Of a DNA stretch of 24,566 bases, positions 16,666 through 24,227 are shown piece after piece; positions within the stretch are counted from its first letter, which is position 1, and every line of letters begins with the position of its first letter. The stretch comes from Hydrogenovibrio sp049975065 (lineage in GTDB: Bacteria > Pseudomonadota > Gammaproteobacteria > Thiomicrospirales > Thiomicrospiraceae). The notes under the pieces were generated by a model. That model was not told the DNA's origin. It worked only from the letters and a program-made list of their open reading frames with translations, and searched no databases. Location: NCBI GenBank assembly GCA_049975065.1, contig JBNGDN010000022.1; one strand, written 5' to 3'. The position numbers and the translations under genes were made by a program.

Positions 16666-17223
16666 TTAATCAAACGCCGCGTCCAACCCTTCACACAAAA
16701 GATGACTGATAAAACTGTGTGCCTCCTGAATTCGCGCCGTTTCATTCGAGTTGACTTGAAAACAGAAATCCGCCAATTCCGCCAGCACTGTGGGCTGCTT
16801 ACCGGTCATTGCCACGGTCAGGCAACCCAGTCGTTGCGCCGCTTCCATTCCTTTCACCACATTGACGCTTTGGCCGGACGTTGTCAAACCAATCACAATA
16901 TCGCCAGGCTTGGCCAACCCTTCGATTTGACGGGAGAACACCGTTTCAAATTCGAAGTCATTGGTGTGCGCCGTCAAAATCGACGTATCCGTTGTCAGCG
17001 CAATGGACGCCAGAGGGGCGCGGTTTTTCACATAACGCACCATCAGTTCAGCGGCCATGTGCTGTGCATCGGCGGCACTGCCGCCATTTCCCATCCAAAG
17101 CACTTTATGCCCTTGTTTGAGTCCGTCCGTCATTTTAGCAACCAGCTCCGTCAGCAACTGTGACGATTCGGTTACAGATTCTATGGCCTGATAATGCGCC
17201 TGCATAGCGCGTTCTAAATTCAT
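16666..17223 (-). CDS. gmhA: Phosphoheptose isomerase GmhA (SIS domain)
   Basis: GmhA converts sedoheptulose-7-phosphate to D-glycero-D-manno-heptose-7-phosphate, the first step to ADP-heptose for the LPS inner core. The protein is a single SIS domain of 185 residues from MNLERAMQAHYQAIE. It has MGNGGSAADAQHMAAEL near 44-60, LTTSGQSVNVVKGM, and the C-terminal ARIQEAHSFISHLLCEG. Paralogues such as DiaA share the SIS motifs, but the position directly after hldE favours GmhA. The open frame extends 11 codons upstream (ATG at 17256). I prefer the ATG at 17223 because family alignment starts there; neither has a strong ribosome site. Confidence 0.88.
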   Translation of the reverse strand: MNLERAMQAHYQAIESVTESSQLLTELVAKMTDGLKQGHKVLWMGNGGSAADAQHMAAELMVRYVKNRAPLASIALTTDTSILTAHTNDFEFETVFSRQIEGLAKPGDIVIGLTTSGQSVNVVKGMEAAQRLGCLTVAMTGKQPTVLAELADFCFQVNSNETARIQEAHSFISHLLCEGLDAAFD

Positions 17224-17268
17224 TTCACATTCTTTCCATGATTGACAAGTCAACAAAACGCGTGAGGT

Positions 17269-18696
17269 TCAAACCGAATCAGGGGTTTGAATCTTATCCA
17301 CCATCCGCGTGGTGGAATAACCGTCCCAAAACGACAACACCGCCACCTCACCGCCGTTGTCCCACACACATGGCGCACCGGCAATTTCTTCGGGACGATA
17401 ATCACCGCCTTTGACGAGCACATCGGGCAGCAGCTTGCAGATGAGTCGCTCGGGGGTATCCTCATAAAACGGCACCACCCAATCCACACAACTGAGTGCG
17501 GACAGCAATTCCATGCGACCTTCCAGCGGCACTATGGGGCGAGATTCCCCTTTCAAACGCTTGACCGATTCATCGGAATTGACACCGACAATCAACCGAT
17601 CCCCGCGATTGGCCGCCTCGTTCAGGTAACGCACATGACCACTGTGAAGCAGATCAAAGCAACCGTTGGTAAACACCACCTTATGCCCTTGCTGCTGCGC
17701 CAAGCGAATCAGCGAAGTCACCTCGTCTTCCGACATCGACACATACGCCTTGTGACGCATGGCGGCATTGAGCTGCGCTTCCAACTCGACACGAGTGACG
17801 ATGGAGGTGCCGACTTTGCGAACCACAATTCCGGCGGCTTCATTGGCAATGCGCATCGCCTCCGGCCAATGCATGCCGCTGCCGAACGCCGTGGCCAGCG
17901 CCGCAATGACCGTATCGCCTGCACCGGTCACATCAAACACTTCTTGCGCACGGGAGGTCATTAAAGTAGGCGGGCGGTTTTTTTCCACCAACGCCATGCC
18001 ATGCTCGCTGCGCGTCACCAAAAGCGCTTCAAACCCCAGCCGTTCAATCAGGGATTGAGCCTGTGCCACCAGAGCTTCTTCCGTGGCGCATGCGCCGACA
18101 ATCTGCTCGAACTCACCCTGATTCGGCTTCACCAGCGTCGCACCTCGGTAACGGCTGAAATCGTCGCCTTTCGGATCAACCAACACCGGCACCGAGTGGC
18201 GTTTCGCCGCGGCAATCATCGCTGCCACCGACTGCAAAGCGCCCTTGGCGTAATCCGACACCACCACCACATCAAAATCCGCAACCGCATCGGCAAACTT
18301 TTTCGCCAACGCCTCCGAATCCGCAACCGGCACGGCGTTTTCAAAATCCATTCGAATTAACTGTTGATGATGGCTCAACACTCGAAGCTTACAAATCGTG
18401 CCCGCCTCGGAAATCACCCAATCGTAGGGCACCTGCGCCGCATCCAATACCTGGGACAACTGAGTACCGAAAGGGTCATGCCCCACCACGCCCAGCAACC
18501 GAACCTGCGCGCCGAGGGCGGCTATGTTCAAGGCCACATTCGCCGCCCCGCCAGCGCGGACATCTTCATCCGCCACTTTCACCACCGGCACCGGCGCTTC
18601 AGGTGAAATGCGCCCCGCACGACCGGACCAGTACTGATCCAGCATCACATCCCCGACGACTAAAACGCGGGTTTTGGAAAAATCGTTCATTTTCAT
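17269..18696 (-). CDS. hldE: Bifunctional heptose kinase/adenylyltransferase HldE
   Basis: HldE phosphorylates heptose-7-phosphate at C1 and later adds AMP to heptose-1-phosphate, giving ADP-heptose for LPS core. The 475 residues comprise a PfkB/ribokinase domain (about 1-315) and a cytidylyltransferase-like domain (about 335-475). GGAANVALN is at 49-57, DVTGAGDT with catalytic D261 at 255-262, and the nucleotide-binding FTNGCFDLLHSGHV at 342-355. Both domains look intact. The phosphatase GmhB and epimerase HldD are not in the window. It heads the nine-gene minus-strand run, divergent from the PagL-like gene. The start is uncertain between 18696 and 18690; neither has a good ribosome site. 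Confidence 0.96.
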   Translation of the reverse strand: MKMNDFSKTRVLVVGDVMLDQYWSGRAGRISPEAPVPVVKVADEDVRAGGAANVALNIAALGAQVRLLGVVGHDPFGTQLSQVLDAAQVPYDWVISEAGTICKLRVLSHHQQLIRMDFENAVPVADSEALAKKFADAVADFDVVVVSDYAKGALQSVAAMIAAAKRHSVPVLVDPKGDDFSRYRGATLVKPNQGEFEQIVGACATEEALVAQAQSLIERLGFEALLVTRSEHGMALVEKNRPPTLMTSRAQEVFDVTGAGDTVIAALATAFGSGMHWPEAMRIANEAAGIVVRKVGTSIVTRVELEAQLNAAMRHKAYVSMSEDEVTSLIRLAQQQGHKVVFTNGCFDLLHSGHVRYLNEAANRGDRLIVGVNSDESVKRLKGESRPIVPLEGRMELLSALSCVDWVVPFYEDTPERLICKLLPDVLVKGGDYRPEEIAGAPCVWDNGGEVAVLSFWDGYSTTRMVDKIQTPDSV

Positions 18697-18906
18697 TATT
18701 TGATTGGTCTAGAATATTGCAATATTTTTTAATATTTTTTGAAACAAAGTTCCAACATAGTTTGAACGTTACTTCAAACCGAATTGAAATCAAAACTGGG
18801 AAATCGAACTTGTCAGCGATTTCAACCGTCGCTTTGAGTTTTCGTACAACCCCATCCGCAAGGCTTCCACTGAGGCCTAGTTAAAGTCTAACAGGATTCT
18901 AATTAA
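18697..18906. promoter_or_regulatory. Divergent promoter region hldE / pagL-like with three repeat elements
   Basis: This 210-base gap separates the minus-strand hldE run from the plus-strand LPS genes, so both transcription units should start here. Near hldE it is very AT-rich. A 14-base perfect palindrome AATATTGCAATATT lies at 18713-18726, followed by a tandem AATATTTTTT repeat (18721-18740). An operator-like dyad GTTTGAA-N6-TTCAAAC occupies 18760-18779. I could not pick a convincing -35/-10 pair on either strand. AGGAT at 18893-18897 is the likely ribosome site of the plus-strand gene. Confidence 0.5.
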
Positions 18907-19575
18907 ATGTTCGCATTTCAAACAAGTCGCACCCCACTTTTTTACCGTTTGATCGGCCTGAGCCTGGTGTTATTAACCCTAAGCTCAAAACCCCAAGCCG
19001 ACACCTCAAACGATTGGCTGATGAACGCCGCCATTATCGGAGCCATTGGCTCACTCGGTTATGCCTGCTACGAGGGTCAAGCACCCTGCTCATTCAACCC
19101 CAGCCTCAACACCGACAAGCTGACGCTCAGTTACGACATCGGCGCAGACGACACCATTCAAAACAACCGTTTGGCACTCGGTGCCGACTGGCAGGAACCG
19201 CTGTTCGACAACGCCCGTTTTCGCATTGGCGGACGCTGGGAAATCAATGCCAACTACTGGTATTCCACCCGCAAAGACCCGGACGAGTCCAATGGCTACA
19301 TTGTCGGCCTGACCCCTGTTTTTCATTACCTGTGGAAAGCCGGCCGCTACAACCCTTACTTGGAGCTGGGCGGCGGCCCGCAATACCTTTCCAGCGCCAC
19401 CATCGAGAACGAATTCAAGTCCACTCAATTTCAGTTCGGCAGCCTTCTCGGCTTAGGGGTGGAAAGCGATCGGTTTGAAATCGGCTATCGCTATTTGCAC
19501 ATTTCCAATGCCAATATCGAGTTGCCCAACCCCGGCACCGATTTCCACAACCTGCATTTGGGCTACAAATTTTAA
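18907..19575 (+). CDS. PagL-like lipid A 3-O-deacylase / acyloxyacyl hydrolase family
   Basis: This is a predicted outer-membrane beta-barrel enzyme that would remove the 3-O acyl chain of lipid A. The 222 residues begin with a signal peptide (hydrophobic LIGLSLVLLTLSS, likely cleavage near 31). Amphipathic strands follow, and the C-terminus ends in LHLGYKF, an aromatic end typical of outer-membrane barrels. PagL enzymes use a His-Ser-Glu triad with an HxSN motif. Here RYLHISNANIELPNPGTDF supplies H198 and S200, with Asp212 at the place of the Glu. Two extra cysteines (C54 and C61) near the mature N-terminus could form a disulfide. Its place ahead of kdsD and waaA supports a lipid A role. The family call is likely; activity is less sure because of the Asp. 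Confidence 0.8.
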   Translation: MFAFQTSRTPLFYRLIGLSLVLLTLSSKPQADTSNDWLMNAAIIGAIGSLGYACYEGQAPCSFNPSLNTDKLTLSYDIGADDTIQNNRLALGADWQEPLFDNARFRIGGRWEINANYWYSTRKDPDESNGYIVGLTPVFHYLWKAGRYNPYLELGGGPQYLSSATIENEFKSTQFQFGSLLGLGVESDRFEIGYRYLHISNANIELPNPGTDFHNLHLGYKF

Positions 19576-19666
19576 CCCGATTGCTCGCCCGGACGGATAC
19601 CCATTGCAGCGCCATTCGGGTTAGAATGCTTTTAAATTGATCACAAATACAGTTACAAGGATTTCC

Positions 19667-20602
19667 ATGAGCGCCATTGACATTGCTTGCCGTGTTTTCG
19701 ACATTGAAGCCGAAGCGCTTCACTCCGTCAAACAACTGCTGAACAGCGACTTTGAAAAAAGTGTTGCGGCCATTCTCAACACCAGCGGACGCTTGGTGAT
19801 TTGCGGCATGGGCAAATCCGGTCTCATCGGTAAAAAAATCATGGCCACCCTCGCCAGCACTGGCACCCCCTGTTTTTTCATGCACCCGGGCGAAGCCTTT
19901 CATGGCGATTTGGGGATGGTTTCCCCTGAAGATGTGTTTTTGGCGATTTCCAACTCCGGCGAAACCGACGAAGTGATCAAGCTGATTCCGTTTTTAAAAG
20001 ACAACGGCAACATCATCATTGCCATGACCGGACGCCCCGAATCCACTCTGGCGAAAAACGCCGAATGCCATTTGAACATTGCCGTACCGCAAGAAGCCTG
20101 CCCGCACCAACTGGCTCCAACGTCCTCCACCACCGCCACCCTGGTGATGGGCGATGCACTCGCGGTGGCGCTGATGGAAGCGCGTCATTTCCAACCGCAA
20201 GATTTTGCCCGTTTTCACCCAGGCGGCAGCTTGGGACGCAAACTCTTGACCCGTGTCAAACATGAAATGAAAACCGAGAACCTGCCTTTTGTCTCCGCCG
20301 AGTCCAATATGAAAGACGTGATACACACCATGACCGACGGACGTCTTGGACTGTGCATTGTCAATAACGGCGAAGGCATTATTACCGACGGTGACCTGCG
20401 CCGACAAATGGAAGAAAGCCCTGAAACCTTTATGCAAAAAACCGCTGCCGACATTATGAAACGAGCCCCCAAAACCATTGATGCGGAAGCGCGCTTATCC
20501 GATGCCGAAGACATGATGACGCAACAAAAAATCACCTCGTTACTGGTATCGGAACAAAACCGCATTGTCGGCGTTATTCAAATTTACGACCTCAACCGAT
20601 AA
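19667..20602 (+). CDS. kdsD: D-arabinose-5-phosphate isomerase KdsD
   Basis: KdsD interconverts ribulose-5-phosphate and arabinose-5-phosphate, the precursor of Kdo for LPS. The 311 residues hold a SIS domain (about 38-170; GMGKSGLIG at 47-55, SNSGET at 95-100, FHPGGSLGRKLL at 183-194) and two CBS domains (about 205-311). The layout is the standard KdsD/KpsF/GutQ one. The ATG at 19667 has AAGGA six bases upstream (19657-19661) and gives the family N-terminus; an in-frame ATG at 19637 would add ten residues without support. It follows the PagL-like gene by 91 bases and precedes waaA by 12. Proximity to waaA favours the LPS enzyme over the capsule (KpsF) or sorbitol (GutQ) paralogues. Confidence 0.93.
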   Translation: MSAIDIACRVFDIEAEALHSVKQLLNSDFEKSVAAILNTSGRLVICGMGKSGLIGKKIMATLASTGTPCFFMHPGEAFHGDLGMVSPEDVFLAISNSGETDEVIKLIPFLKDNGNIIIAMTGRPESTLAKNAECHLNIAVPQEACPHQLAPTSSTTATLVMGDALAVALMEARHFQPQDFARFHPGGSLGRKLLTRVKHEMKTENLPFVSAESNMKDVIHTMTDGRLGLCIVNNGEGIITDGDLRRQMEESPETFMQKTAADIMKRAPKTIDAEARLSDAEDMMTQQKITSLLVSEQNRIVGVIQIYDLNR

Positions 20603-20614
20603 CGACGGCTGACG

Positions 20615-21979
20615 ATGGGACTTTGGCTTTACCGACTTCTATTATTTTTGGCGTTTCCACTGATTGCCTATTCCGGCTGGAAGCGCTGCCGGAAAGCCGA
20701 TAGACTCGCTCGTCAGGAAAACGATTATGCGCCGATTCCGCAATGCTTTCGCGCCCGGTTCGGCTGGAACACGCCATCATTTCAAAAAGGCGGCATTTGG
20801 ATACACGCCGTTTCCGTCGGCGAAACCCGCTCAATCTTCCCCCTTCTGACGGAGCTGAAAGCACAATATCCAAACCTGCCCATCACTGTGACCAGCGGTT
20901 CAACGCAAGGGGCGCAGCAAGCCCTACGCTTCGCACCGGTGCCGGTTCAGCATCAAATGATTCCATACGATTATCCCGGAGCGGTACAACGTTTTCTGGA
21001 TAACATCGCTCCCAAACTGGTGATTATGGTGGAAACCGAAATCTGGCCGAATTTATACCAGGCCTGCCACGCGCGTCAAATACCGCTGGTGCTGGCCAAT
21101 GCTCGCCTGAAAGAAAAATCCTTTGATGCTTACCGAAAATGGGGCGGCGCTTTGATTCGCCGTGCGCTGAATCAAACACAACTGATTGCCAGCCAGTTCG
21201 ACATGGACACGGCGCACCTGCTGGCACTGGGCGCCGAACCGCAACGCATTCAACAACTGGGCAATTTAAAATCGGATATCGACATTCCGCCAGGCCTGGC
21301 GGAAAATGCCCAGGCCTGGCGAAACACGGCCGATTCTAAAAATCGCTTTATCTGGGTGGCGGCCAGCACCCACGGTGCCGTCCCGCCCGAACAAACCCCG
21401 GAAGAAGACTTAGCCGTCAGCGCCCATCGAACCTTGCTTAACGAACAGCCGGACGCACTGCTGATCATCGCTCCGCGTCACACCGACCGTTTTGACGATG
21501 TCGCGGAACGGCTGTCTCAATCTCAGTTAAAAATCGCCATACGTTCACGCGGCGATACCGTCACCGCCGACACCCAGGTTTATCTGGCCGACACCATTGG
21601 CGAAATGATGCTTTGGTACCAAGTCGCCAATGTGGCCTTTGTCGGCGGCAGCTTGGTGCCCTTCGGCGGGCACAATCCGCTGGAACCGGCGGCGCTGAAA
21701 AAACCGATTGTATCCGGCATTCATGTCCAGAATCTCAAAGCCCTCTACCAAACTTTTCAGCAAGACCAGGCGGTCACCTTGGTGGACAATGCCGCAGCCC
21801 TTGCACAACAGCTGATTCGCCTTGCGCAGAACACCGTTTTGCAATTTGAGGCCGGACAAAGCGCCTATCAATGTTTTCAAAACCAGTCCGGTGCTCTGGC
21901 GCGCTTTTTAACCGCCATCGAACCCTTTTTAATTGCCAACACTCAAACACCCAACGGAAATTCACACCATGTCTCTTAA
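20615..21979 (+). CDS. waaA: Kdo transferase WaaA
   Basis: WaaA (KdtA) transfers Kdo from CMP-Kdo to the lipid A precursor at the inner face of the inner membrane. The 454 residues are slightly longer than the common ~425. The N-terminal hydrophobic anchor LYRLLLFLAFPLIAY (5-19) is followed by the GT30 domain with HAVSVGE (64-70; E70 is the expected catalytic base). ETEIWPNLY, then SLVPFGGHNPLEPAAL in the donor-binding half, complete the pattern. A stretch near 270-290 (GAVPPEQTPEEDLAVSAH) is an insertion-like segment. Two CCAGGCCTGG palindromes lie inside the gene. It starts 12 bases after kdsD and overlaps the HDOD gene by 11 bases. Confidence 0.95.
   Translation: MGLWLYRLLLFLAFPLIAYSGWKRCRKADRLARQENDYAPIPQCFRARFGWNTPSFQKGGIWIHAVSVGETRSIFPLLTELKAQYPNLPITVTSGSTQGAQQALRFAPVPVQHQMIPYDYPGAVQRFLDNIAPKLVIMVETEIWPNLYQACHARQIPLVLANARLKEKSFDAYRKWGGALIRRALNQTQLIASQFDMDTAHLLALGAEPQRIQQLGNLKSDIDIPPGLAENAQAWRNTADSKNRFIWVAASTHGAVPPEQTPEEDLAVSAHRTLLNEQPDALLIIAPRHTDRFDDVAERLSQSQLKIAIRSRGDTVTADTQVYLADTIGEMMLWYQVANVAFVGGSLVPFGGHNPLEPAALKKPIVSGIHVQNLKALYQTFQQDQAVTLVDNAAALAQQLIRLAQNTVLQFEAGQSAYQCFQNQSGALARFLTAIEPFLIANTQTPNGNSHHVS
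21290..21319. repeat. Tandem pair of CCAGGCCTGG palindromes, part of a dispersed family
   Basis: Two perfect copies of the 10-base palindrome CCAGGCCTGG lie at 21290-21299 and 21310-21319, start-to-start 20 bases, inside waaA. Other perfect copies are at 5730-5739 (glgP), 8978-8987 (glgB), 12392-12401 (malQ) and 24246-24255 (rlmL). One-mismatch copies are at 6231-6240, 13894-13903, 21058-21067 and 22997-23006. The element contains two overlapping CCWGG sites. Within genes it usually reads Gln-Ala-Trp, but the first copy here reads Pro-Gly-Leu. Confidence 0.7.
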
Positions 21980-22805
21980 AAACCAAGTTGATGTCGCCCG
22001 CCAGCTGCTACGAAACCACCCTGTGGCCACCGTTCCGAAAGAAGTGATGGAGCTGCGTAATTTACTGGATTTGTACGATTTTCCGGAACCGGCTAAAATC
22101 AAAGAATTGGTGTCTCACAGCCCCAGTCTGGCGGGCGATCTGGTGCGTCTGGCGAATAAACTCAGTCAAAAAAGTTCGCACCCCAAAAGCATCCAGTCCA
22201 TCGACAACGCCATTGATTTTCTCGGACTGAAAAACATCAAACATTATGTATTCTGCGTGCAGATTCAAAAAATGCTCGACGCCAGTCTGGTGAATGGCCT
22301 GTCCTACCACAGCATCGTCATTGCCGACACCCTGGTGGTGTTGTCGAAACAACTCAAACTGCTCAACAGTGCCGAAGCCTATATGTTTGGGCTGGTGCAC
22401 GACATCGGCACCTTTTTGTTTGCCGAACTGGATCAACTCCACCCCACCACCTTTGTCTCCAGCTTGGTGAACTACTATCGCCTGCACCAAAACGAGTATG
22501 ATCACTTTGGCACCACCCACAGTGCGGTGGGGTATGTCATGACCAAGGAATGGGGGCTGCGGGATGAAGTCTGTAAAGCGATTTTGCTGCACCATGAAGA
22601 TGGGCTTTGCCGAATCAAAGACCCGCTGATTCGCCAACTGACGGCGATGCTGGAACTGGCGCACTTCCTCACGCTGGAGCACAAAAAAGACCTGCACAAC
22701 ACCGAATTGGAAGCCGTCGAAATGGATGCCGTCAAAGCACTGGAGATGACCGAAGACGACCTGAATCAGGCACGGCACACCCTATCCAAACGCCTTTCGC
22801 ATTAA
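21969..22805 (+). CDS. HDOD domain signalling protein
   Basis: This is a stand-alone HDOD protein of 278 residues. HDOD domains are relatives of HD-GYP/HD phosphohydrolases, seen in signalling proteins and often not catalytic. The pattern here is PSLAGDLVRLANK (52-64), SIDNAIDFLGL (77-87), GLVHDIG with an HD pair at 144-145, TTHSAVGYVMTKEWGL (182-197) and LLHHE (207-210). Most of the histidines of an HD metal site are kept, so catalysis is not excluded. There is no receiver or GGDEF domain. The ATG at 21969 lies 8 bases before the waaA stop, so the genes overlap; a longer frame from 21933 lies wholly in waaA and is less likely. Its target is unknown. Confidence 0.85.
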   Translation: MSLKNQVDVARQLLRNHPVATVPKEVMELRNLLDLYDFPEPAKIKELVSHSPSLAGDLVRLANKLSQKSSHPKSIQSIDNAIDFLGLKNIKHYVFCVQIQKMLDASLVNGLSYHSIVIADTLVVLSKQLKLLNSAEAYMFGLVHDIGTFLFAELDQLHPTTFVSSLVNYYRLHQNEYDHFGTTHSAVGYVMTKEWGLRDEVCKAILLHHEDGLCRIKDPLIRQLTAMLELAHFLTLEHKKDLHNTELEAVEMDAVKALEMTEDDLNQARHTLSKRLSH

Positions 22806-24184
22806 ATCACTTTGGAAAAGCGGTTTTGCGCATCCGGTTTTAAATAGGCGTCGAACACCATGCAGATATTGCGAATCAGCAAGCGCCCGGCGGCGGTGAC
22901 GTATAAATCCGTTTCCGTCAACTCAATCAAACCGTCGTCCACCATCGGTGCCAACCTCGGCAAAGCCTGTTCAAAATACTCATTGAACACAATCCCCCAG
23001 GCCTGCTCGACCTTGGCAAAATTCAAGTGAAAGTGGCTGATCAAACGCGTAATCACATCCCGTCTCAATTCATCGTCTTCGGTCAAGGTCACGCCGCGAA
23101 ACACCGCCAAATGCCCGGCATCAATCGCCGCATAATAGTCGTTTAGCGATTTATAGTTTTGCGCATAGGTATTGTTGATCAACGAAATCGAGGTCGCCCC
23201 CATGCCGATCAAGTCGCATTCGGCGTGGGTGGAATAGCCTTGGAAATTGCGATACAGGGTTTCGTTGCGTTGCGCCACCGCCAGTTCGTCGTCCGGTTTG
23301 GCAAAATGATCCATCCCGATGTACACATAACCCGCCTCCAACAACCGGTTGGTGGTGGCATGCAAAATCGCCAGCTTTTCATCCGGCGACGGCATATCGG
23401 CTTCGTTCATTTTCTTTTGGGTCGGGAACATACTCGGCATGTGCGCGTAGTTGAACACCGAAAAACGATCCGGTTCCACCGCCAACACCTTATCCAAGGT
23501 CGCCATAAACCCGGCTTCGGTCTGATGCGGCAAGCCATAAATCAAATCCACGTTGACCGACATAAACCCGGCTTCCCGCGCGCCTTCCAACACGTCAAAG
23601 GTTTGGGCTTCGGTCTGAATGCGGTTCACCGCTTTCTGCACTTTCGGGTCAAAATCCTGCACCCCAAGGCTCATACGGTTAAAGCCCAGGTCTCGCAACA
23701 GTTTGACGGATTCTTTATTCGCTTCGCGTGGGTCGATTTCAATCGAATACTCGCCGGAATCATCGTCGTGGAGATTAAAGTGTTGGCGCGTCACCGTCAT
23801 CAATTCGCGCATTTCATCCATATTGATGAAGGTCGGTGTGCCGCCACCCCAATGCAACTGATCCACTTTACGGTTGGGGTCGAACAGTTTGGATTGCATT
23901 TCGATTTCGCGATACAAACGTTGCAGGTAAGGCGTGGTTTTGCTGCGGTCCCGCGTCCAAACCTTGTTACAGGCACAGAAAAAACACACTGTATCGCAAA
24001 ACGGGATATGGAAATACAGCGACAGATTACGGTTCGAGGCATTACTACGCTCGGCCGCCGCCTGATACTCGGGAAGGCCGAAGGATTCGTCAAACTGCAC
24101 CGCCGTCGGATAGGACGTATACCTCGGTCCGGACTGGTTATAGCGTTTAATCAAATCTTCGTCGAATCGAATACTCTGTTCCAT
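22802..24184 (-). CDS. hemN: Oxygen-independent coproporphyrinogen III dehydrogenase HemN
   Basis: HemN is a radical-SAM enzyme that decarboxylates coproporphyrinogen III to protoporphyrinogen IX without oxygen, for haem synthesis under low oxygen. The 460 residues match the family. The N-terminal GPRYTSYPTA (19-28) is a HemN hallmark. The 4Fe-4S motif CDTVCFFCAC gives C63, C67 and C70, plus C72, the extra cysteine of true HemN. HWGGGTPTF and SIEIDPRE follow. These features separate it from HemW, which lacks activity. TAGGA lies about nine bases before the ATG. It is convergent with the HDOD gene; both stops lie in the same TTAA. It follows rlmL by 43 bases. Confidence 0.95.
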   Translation of the reverse strand: MEQSIRFDEDLIKRYNQSGPRYTSYPTAVQFDESFGLPEYQAAAERSNASNRNLSLYFHIPFCDTVCFFCACNKVWTRDRSKTTPYLQRLYREIEMQSKLFDPNRKVDQLHWGGGTPTFINMDEMRELMTVTRQHFNLHDDDSGEYSIEIDPREANKESVKLLRDLGFNRMSLGVQDFDPKVQKAVNRIQTEAQTFDVLEGAREAGFMSVNVDLIYGLPHQTEAGFMATLDKVLAVEPDRFSVFNYAHMPSMFPTQKKMNEADMPSPDEKLAILHATTNRLLEAGYVYIGMDHFAKPDDELAVAQRNETLYRNFQGYSTHAECDLIGMGATSISLINNTYAQNYKSLNDYYAAIDAGHLAVFRGVTLTEDDELRRDVITRLISHFHLNFAKVEQAWGIVFNEYFEQALPRLAPMVDDGLIELTETDLYVTAAGRLLIRNICMVFDAYLKPDAQNRFSKVI

Positions 24185-24227
24185 ACGGGTTTCCTATCGC
24201 TTAATCATTAATGGTTTGAAGGCGGCT

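Noticed and set aside
17287..17964. 225-residue plus-strand open frame
   Set aside because: Antisense to hldE, whose two domains are intact and well conserved; no motif is seen in the opposite frame.
531..18595. Repeated ACCGGCACCGGC strings (near 535, 1544 and 18586)
   Set aside because: They encode ordinary Gly-Ala-Gly or Pro-Val-Pro segments in conserved genes and are few, so codon use is enough to explain them.
21933..21968. Twelve extra N-terminal codons for the HDOD protein
   Set aside because: The extension lies wholly inside the waaA frame, has no ribosome site, and the family-like sequence begins at the ATG at 21969.
22062..22778. 238-residue minus-strand open frame
   Set aside because: Antisense to the HDOD gene with composition typical of a reverse-frame shadow.
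23159..24211. 350-residue plus-strand open frame
   Set aside because: It lies antisense to hemN, is rich in His, Arg and Gln as expected from the reverse of a codon-biased gene, and shows no family features.
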